DNA of 64,000 nucleotides. Source: Smallanthus sonchifolius (Eukaryota; Streptophyta; Magnoliopsida; Asterales; Asteraceae). Of this stretch, positions 59,301 to 64,000 are shown one piece after another; the stretch's first letter is position 1; every line of letters starts with the position of its first letter. Position numbers and translations under genes: made by a program. The stretch covers positions 16,145,001 to 16,209,000 of the forward strand of contig CM042020.1 of the NCBI GenBank assembly GCA_023525975.1. Direction: 5' to 3'. The notes below the pieces were generated by a model, which saw only the letters and a list, made by a program, of their open reading frames with translations, had not been told where the DNA came from and searched no databases.

Positions 59301-60883
59301 TGATATAAACGTTGTCGCTCAGTGCCACGCCCAATTATCGTCCCAGTCCTGATGTCCTGTAAGATACAAAAATTAGGGTACATTAGAACAGTGCAGTTGA
59401 GTTCCTTTGTCACATGACTGATAGATAACAGCTTATGTGACAATGATGGAACAAACAGGCAATTTGACAATTTAAGTGAGGGAGATATTTCCACTGTTCC
59501 TCCTCCTTTCACAGGAATCACATCACCATTTGCTGTTTGGATGTGAGACCTGTTAGGTTTCGCGTTGTTAGTAAAATCGGAGGGATCACATGTCATAGTA
59601 TCGGTGGCCCCGCTATCGAAAATCCAAGGGGTATTTTGGTCTTTAAACCTTTTCTTGGTTGCTAAGTAACCTTTTCCATAATGATGAGGGGCCTGTTTTA
59701 ATATCTTGTAAAGTTTGGGAACAAATGAATTAGGATTACAAATAGGGGGGTTTGAGAGAGATTTCTCAAACCCTTTACCTGTACTGCTTTCCCCTACCGA
59801 AGCAACACCTCCAAACCCTAGTCCCTTGCCAGCCGCCTCTTGCTTGCTGTTCTCAGCCCCGTCGCTGCCTACGGCAGCCGCTGCCTTGCCACCAGAAACA
59901 GTTTGCTTGCTGGTCCTGTTACGGCCATCGTTCCACCACTCCGGGAACCCTACTATTTGGAAGCATTCTTCTTTTGTATGCTTTGACATACCACAGTGAC
60001 TGCACCTCAGATGAGATTTATCTTGTCGAGATGGTGGTCCTGTCCGCTTCCCGGGTTCTGATCGACGATTCCCTTTTGAAACAAACCCTGCTCCATCTAG
60101 ATCTTTGGTTCTCGTGGTTGCCAACCCGGTTGCTACCCCCTGTTGAGTTGATGCTTCCTCAGTTCCTCCGAGAATAGTTTGGTGGGCCGTTTCCTTTCTA
60201 ACGGCTGCATAGGCAGCTTCGGCGGAAGGAAGGGGGTCCCATCGGAGAATCTCCCTTTTTATGTGATCGTATTTACGATCCAGGGCATTTAGGAATTGAA
60301 ACAATTTCTGCTCAGCCCTAATTTTGTTATAGGTTGAGATATCCGCTGGGCAAGTCATAGGATTTGGATCTCTGCGATCAATCTCCCCCCAAATCCCCTG
60401 CATCACGATCCAGAACTCTTCCAATGGTACTCCATTTTGCTTGAACTCGTTAGCCTTGACATGAAGGTCGAAGGTCTGCAACTTATCCTTCCCACCGCTG
60501 TAAGTTATTACCAGGGCATCCCACAATGATTTTGTTGTGGGAAACTCGGTAAGATTGCTTGCAAGTGCTGGTTCGATGTTTTGAATGAGCCATGAGAAAA
60601 CGATTAAATCGTTTTGCTCCCACTGTTCATATTTACCGTCGGACTTCGTTGGAGGTTCTGTGGTTAAATGGTTCAGCAGATCTTTCGATTTTCCCCCAAT
60701 GGCAACTCGAATCATTCGAGCCCATAGGGCGTAGTTTTGGCTGTTTAGTTTGAGGTTAATGGAGAGACTATCGGATTGTTTTGGATTTGGATTTTGGTTG
60801 GATGGTATGGTTTTGAGAAAGTTTGCGAGTTGAATGGCCAGATCATTGCTGGTCATGGCCGAGTTACCGTCTGAATCAGACAT
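56348..60883 (-). CDS. Ty1-copia gag-pol polyprotein, intact (1511 aa)
   Basis: The start is ATG at 60883 (MSDSDGNSAMTSND); the frame is open further upstream into the LTR but that part lies before the primer-site end. Domains by residue: gag with UBN2-type core (~30-240, LWARMIRVAI), zinc knuckle CSHCGMSKHTKEEC (~295), protease DSGATDTM (~420), integrase zinc region WHRRLGHPSSGY (~553), integrase core (HSDVWGPAEV, RSDNGGEFVN, QSEQNGVVERKNR; ~610-710), reverse transcriptase (VKNAFLHGDLKEEVYMN, YVDDMII; ~1040-1290), RNase H (YTDADWAGDKGNRRSTSGY, ~1350) and the terminal LADILTKAV. No stop or shift; all named catalytic motifs are present. The stop overlaps the LTR by six bases. Confidence 0.96.
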   Translation of the reverse strand: MSDSDGNSAMTSNDLAIQLANFLKTIPSNQNPNPKQSDSLSINLKLNSQNYALWARMIRVAIGGKSKDLLNHLTTEPPTKSDGKYEQWEQNDLIVFSWLIQNIEPALASNLTEFPTTKSLWDALVITYSGGKDKLQTFDLHVKANEFKQNGVPLEEFWIVMQGIWGEIDRRDPNPMTCPADISTYNKIRAEQKLFQFLNALDRKYDHIKREILRWDPLPSAEAAYAAVRKETAHQTILGGTEEASTQQGVATGLATTRTKDLDGAGFVSKGNRRSEPGKRTGPPSRQDKSHLRCSHCGMSKHTKEECFQIVGFPEWWNDGRNRTSKQTVSGGKAAAAVGSDGAENSKQEAAGKGLGFGGVASVGESSTGKGFEKSLSNPPICNPNSFVPKLYKILKQAPHHYGKGYLATKKRFKDQNTPWIFDSGATDTMTCDPSDFTNNAKPNRSHIQTANGDVIPVKGGGTVEISPSLKLSNCLFVPSLSHKLLSISHVTKELNCTVLMYPNFCILQDIRTGTIIGRGTERQRLYHVDEVTRSSNAMLAHGTKDREAWLWHRRLGHPSSGYLHLLFPELFPSNTVLNYETCILAKSHRQYFKPSNTRVNEPFSLVHSDVWGPAEVNGGQHFRFFLLFVDDCTRMTWVYFLKHKSEVFEKFTIFYAMVQTQFKTNIQILRSDNGGEFVNNSMQQLIQTKGMIHQTTCPKQSEQNGVVERKNRILLEMTRAIMLESKVPKSFWPEALATSVYLLNRLPTKILSLKTPIDTLSTFTKVPPILTLQPRIFGCSVFPHIPKTDRSKLGPCAKKCVFLGYGVNQKGYRCYSPKRRHMIVTMNCDFLETEFFYDSQHSGQGEKDHLDSLSWLRWVPFPFPSQGESPHTSETSPPTSTSATIQESPDPMFQVSESQIPENVELTPIITTNGENQDSEQGEITNEGVETSEQPNSEMATETYTLPPRINRGVPPKRYSPDRETKGSRYPVANIAVGNLSKNAKAFVASLYSEEIPSTVEEALNTKAWREAMETEMQALWKNNTWEKCTLPLGKKTVGCRWVFSIKYKPDGTIERYKARLVSKGYTQAFGIDYSETFSPVAKIDTIRVLFSIATNKGWPLHQFDVKNAFLHGDLKEEVYMNAPPGFTEGFGREVCLLKKSLYGLKQSPRAWFGKFTLAMKEYGYKQSNADHTLFLKQRNDRVTCLIIYVDDMIITGDDEEEMKQLKEKLFSKFEMKDLGNLKYFLGIEVLRSKHGIFICQKKYILDLLTETWLVDCKPVDTPMIVNHKLHMEPNGKLADKERYQRPMGKLIYLSHTRPDIAYAVGVVSQFMHQPQVNHMEAVQRILRYLKGTTGHGVMFKSYGHLNVEVYTDADWAGDKGNRRSTSGYFSLVGGNLVTWRSKKQKVVALSSAEAEFRGITRALGEVLWLRKLLTDIGFCSKEASKVKCDNTSAIQISENPVQHDRTKHVEVDRHFIKEKLEAGIVELPFVPSKEQLADILTKAVSRSDFNRCLSKLSIGDPTTQLEGEC

Positions 60884-60949
60884 GGCAGCTCGGTTGTGTA
60901 TATGATGAGCCTTTGTGATCCTAGAACCGATCACACCGCTCTGATACCA

Positions 60950-61154
60950 TGATGGAAAACAGAGGGTAGAAGAAACAAAATTCTCTGAATAATTCTTAAT
61001 AATTTCAATGATTACAAATCTGTTTTTATAGTAGAAATACACAAAAGGAAAAACAATCATGTCCAAAAAATTGTTCGGTAATTGAGGAAACTAAATCGGG
61101 AAATGATGTAGAACTGATCCCTTAATTGCTCTCCAAGAGTCCTCTTTTCTAACA
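60950..61154 (-). repeat. 5' LTR of the copia element
   Basis: 205 bp, two differences from 56149-56353. On the minus strand the primer site follows directly. Confidence 0.95.
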
Positions 61155-61159
61155 TTACC

Positions 61160-61860
61160 TTCTTGCCTTTCTTAAGATATTATTTTCATTTTTATCTTGT
61201 TAGCCTACCTACCGATGATAGCAAAACAATGCAACATTTGTGATCTATTGTAATACATTTTTTTTCTTGGTAGAAAAATGTGTTGTGGAAGAAAATCGAA
61301 AATAGTCAATTCAGTATGAAACTGGTATAAAGACATAGTAAAGTGTTCGCTTCATGTCTCTTTCCACCCAAATGTATTTCTTTCTATTTAGTCAAACATG
61401 AAGGTTGCATTATTTTGCTAAACTCATTCTCTTAACAATTAGACATTGTATATTTACTATATCTTCATTATTCGATAGAGGTTGGATAAGTGAAGTGAAA
61501 TGAAGATAATAAAATGATAAATGTGATACACTGTTGAAAAATACGAGAGCTACAACATATAACCAACCATGATACAATGTTGATACATAAATCGACAAAT
61601 ACATAATCGTGATACAATGTTCAGGTATGATAACTAATATATAACTGTAACACACTTACATAACCCATGCACTCACTCCTCTGGTTTTGTCTGGTTTTCT
61701 AAGTAAGTAACCTGAACATTTTTCCTAACATGACCATGATAATAACAAATGTTATAACCTGATGTAGTGCAAAGCACACATCTTTTATCCTATAGTTTTC
61801 GTGTGTTTTACTTAGTTTTATATTCGTTTTGAGTCGTTTAAGTCTGTATTTGAGTCTATT
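61160..61860. other. Intergenic AT-rich sequence
   Basis: No gene or repeat family recognised. Confidence 0.35.
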
Positions 61861-61869
61861 GTATAATTT

Positions 61870-62110
61870 CAGGAGCTCGTGTGGAATAGGAAGTTATATC
61901 GTGAGGAAAAAGAGCATGAGAAGAAAGCCCAAGAGAAAAGTGAAAAAAAACTTGGAATTTGGTTCCCTCGTGGTACGCGAGGAAGAAGAGGACAACTCTC
62001 GTGGTACGCGAGGATCTTCAGAACCGGGCGCGACTATTTTGGCCCTCGCGGTACGCGAGGGGCTGGCTATGATCTCTCGCGATACGCGAGAGACGGGAAT
62101 TCCGAGAAAA
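61870..62110 (+). repeat. Repeat with four CTCG(T/C)GGTACGCGAG palindromes
   Basis: Four near-palindromes, at ~61967-61983, 61998-62015, 62043-62059 and 62075-62093 (the last CTCTCGCGATACGCGAGAG). They lie in an open stretch that gives two overlapping frames. The lead-in GAGCTCGTGTGGAATAGG suggests part of an LTR of another retrotransposon, but its ends are not seen. Confidence 0.55.
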
Positions 62111-62707
62111 AAAACCCTAATCGACTTTTAATAGGATTCTAATGCCACAATATGGGGAGATCGGTTATTCTGCCGTCCGGAGAGAGTCCAAGGGTGATTT
62201 TGGGACTTTGGAAGTCGAATTGAAGCAAAAGGTTGGATCTTTGGATCCCGGGTTTGTTGATTTTACGTTTTCGGTTTCAAGGTTTAGTCTTTGTTCTTGA
62301 TTTGGTTGTTTGAACCCATGTTCTTGTTTATTTACTTCTGTTTGGATGTTTTAAACATGATCCTAGCCTAAAACATTAATACTGCCTAGGTCATTAGATG
62401 AATACTTCATAAAGTTTAGATTTTTATCGGTTTTGGTTTCAATTGAATGGACTAATGATTTTGTAATCAGTCTCTTAATGATAACTGTGATGAATATGCA
62501 TGCTTTAATCTGATTTATGTTGATTTCAATTCTGTATGTCAGTTGTGGATGTCTTCCAGTTTGATTTACATATCTGGATCGTAATCTGTGTGATGGAGGT
62601 CGTTTGTGTGGTTTGCTAGACGTAGTAGCCATAGGAATTGGAGTTGATAGTCATTAGATTCGAGTGTTCATCCTATCTCAATACCCGAGAAGTGAGAGGT
62701 AGTTAGT

Positions 62708-64000
62708 TGTGACATCCAATAATTTTTCATTAAGTCCGTTAACCAAATCCAGTTAAATCCTAACATGCTTAACCTTATCTCAAACCCCAGGGACTAATCC
62801 TGCCTATATTCAAACTCAAATACACGAAATTGTAAGGACTAATCTTGTAATTAGCCTATAGTTGATTCATGTTGACTTTTGAAAGTCAAACAAACTTGCC
62901 CTTAACCTAATTCAAACATCAGGGACTATTTATGCCCTTTTCAAAACTTAAAAACATTAAACTACAGGGACTAGACTTGCAATTAACCCAATTCCAATTC
63001 TGTTAACTTTTGAAAGTCAAACTGATCGTTCCTGAGCCTAATTCGTATGCAATAGTCGATTTCAGTTGAAATTGTAACTGATTTGCACGAACATTATCAT
63101 TAACGTCCATCATTAACTCATTTAAACACGACATTGATTTGAATTAAACTCCTTAATGAATAATTATATCGTAACCGTCGACCGTTCCATCGAGAGTGAT
63201 CAAATTCGAACATTTCGTTTATTAATTTCACAATTGAATCATCTGCGCACCATACTCGAACTCCCCAGAACCTGTTTCATACCTCAAATCGATCGAATTA
63301 GCAGCAGGAGACGTCGGAGGCCAACTCATCGGACCCGCTGCTGTGGTTTAGTCGAACTTCATCAATCTGTCATCTATTCTGGTATTTGATTCCCCCTTTA
63401 TATTCTTTTTAACCTGTTAATAAAAAAACCCATCATAATTCGGGCTTCCATTATCGGATTTAACATGATCCGTTGTCTAGGGTTCATCGCAAACCGGTTT
63501 AATCGAACTCTAATCTAAACACGTTTTCAATTCAATTAAACTACACTAACAGTTCTGTATGGTCCTAATTAGTCAAAGCCCTATGATGTCAACGACTTTT
63601 TATATCAGAATCATTCAAATCGACTCGGTGTTCTTGATCTAGGGTTTCAGCTGCTGAATCTTCAATTAAACGATCCAAATCCAACTGATTTTGCAATTAA
63701 CTTTCACCACAGGTTCGTCTTAGGCCGATTAACAAAACCTCTATACCTTTTTGTCCAAATAGAATCGAATCGAGGGGTTTTGGGAGTGAATTTGATCTCG
63801 GGTTCGATAAGGGGGAAGAGCACATTGTGCTTATTTGATAAAACTATTGTGATCCGGATTCTTGTGCGATACCCTAGCGGGCGAAGATGGTTAGATCACT
63901 TGACACGCACACAGGAGACCCGGGTTCAAAACCGGTCTCCTGTGTTTTATTTTTTGGAGCTTTTTCTAGTATTATTTTAATATAAAAACTTACTCCTATA
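62708..64000 (+). repeat. Start of a third long Ty3 chromovirus LTR, running out of the window
   Basis: It begins TGTGACATCC and follows the 29224 LTR in order: AACC..AGTTAAATCCTAAC, CCCCAGGGACTA, CGACCG, GGAG, TTTAGTCGAACT.CATCAAT, ACCCTAGCGGG and the tRNA-like hairpin. Diverged and truncated by the window edge. A frame at 63156 is incidental. Confidence 0.8.
63871..63960 (+). repeat. tRNA-like B-box hairpin in the third LTR
   Basis: ACCCTAGCGGG, an A-box-like GATGGTTAGATCACTTG, then an 11-bp perfect stem (ACACAGGAGAC/GTCTCCTGTGT, 63909-63919 and 63935-63945) with a 15-base loop containing CCGGGTTCAAAA, then a T-rich run. Homologous in position to 30550-30616. Confidence 0.6.

Larger units (their letters stand above)
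56149..61154 (-). mobile_element. Ty1-copia LTR retrotransposon, full length (5006 bp)
   Basis: LTRs of 205 bp (56149-56353 and 60950-61154) differ at two positions. TSD TTACC is exact (56144-56148 and 61155-61159). Met-tRNA primer site (TGGTATCAGAGCGG on the minus strand, from 60948) and polypurine tract (TTGAGGGGGAG, 56354-56364) are in place, and the polyprotein is open. All parts needed for autonomous movement appear present. Antisense to nothing known nearby. Confidence 0.95.

Noticed and set aside
59752..60177. Plus-strand frame of 141 codons antisense to copia
   Set aside because: Shadow of the polyprotein; no motif.
60884..61066. N-terminal extension of the copia polyprotein into the LTR
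   Set aside because: It translates LTR and primer-site sequence; the gag-type start is at 60883.

Overview
This is a nuclear window from a plant, very probably a eudicot. It has GT-AG spliced genes, a plant-type translation factor gene, Ty3 chromovirus and Ty1 retrotransposons primed by initiator Met-tRNA, Mutator, hAT and Harbinger MITEs, Helitron-like ends and tRNA-derived SINEs. The daisy family is a reasonable guess from the style of the repeats, but nothing here proves it. The window is transposon-rich. The only clear cellular gene structure is eIF2B delta, with a transposase-derived coding end at the left edge and a captured auxilin-like fragment.

Layout. 1-852: 3' part of a hAT transposase-family coding region. 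1118-7840: nested, degraded Ty3 debris, including a solo-like 2.9 kb LTR. 8400-9260: remnants and a palindrome-rich repeat. 9440-29222: the most unusual region, an endogenous geminivirus-like locus. It has two stem-loops carrying the geminiviral nonanucleotide TAATATTAC, a virion-sense coat/nuclear-shuttle-family pseudogene, two Rep pseudogenes, and TrAP and REn remnants. A 10.09 kb Ty3 chromovirus (9878-19968, TSD AGCTA) has jumped into the first viral unit. An auxilin-like J-domain gene fragment sits between two copies of a viral-unit segment. A second chromovirus (29224-38061) cuts the second Rep.

38062-40270: repeat fragments and a Helitron-like end. 40274-49988 (minus): eIF2B delta in seven exons, with SINE, foldback and MITE insertions in its introns and an apparent one-base deletion in exon 2. 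50177-56148: intergenic, with a Harbinger MITE, a Helitron-like end and a local duplication. 56149-61154 (minus): a young Ty1-copia element with 205-bp LTRs, TSD TTACC and an uninterrupted 1511-residue polyprotein. 61155-64000: palindrome-rich repeat, then the start of another long Ty3 LTR.

How the parts relate. The nesting gives a relative history: viral integration first, then chromovirus insertions into it. The long Ty3 LTRs, although diverged, share two short conserved blocks at near-constant spacing and a tRNA-like B-box hairpin, which looks like retained regulatory architecture.
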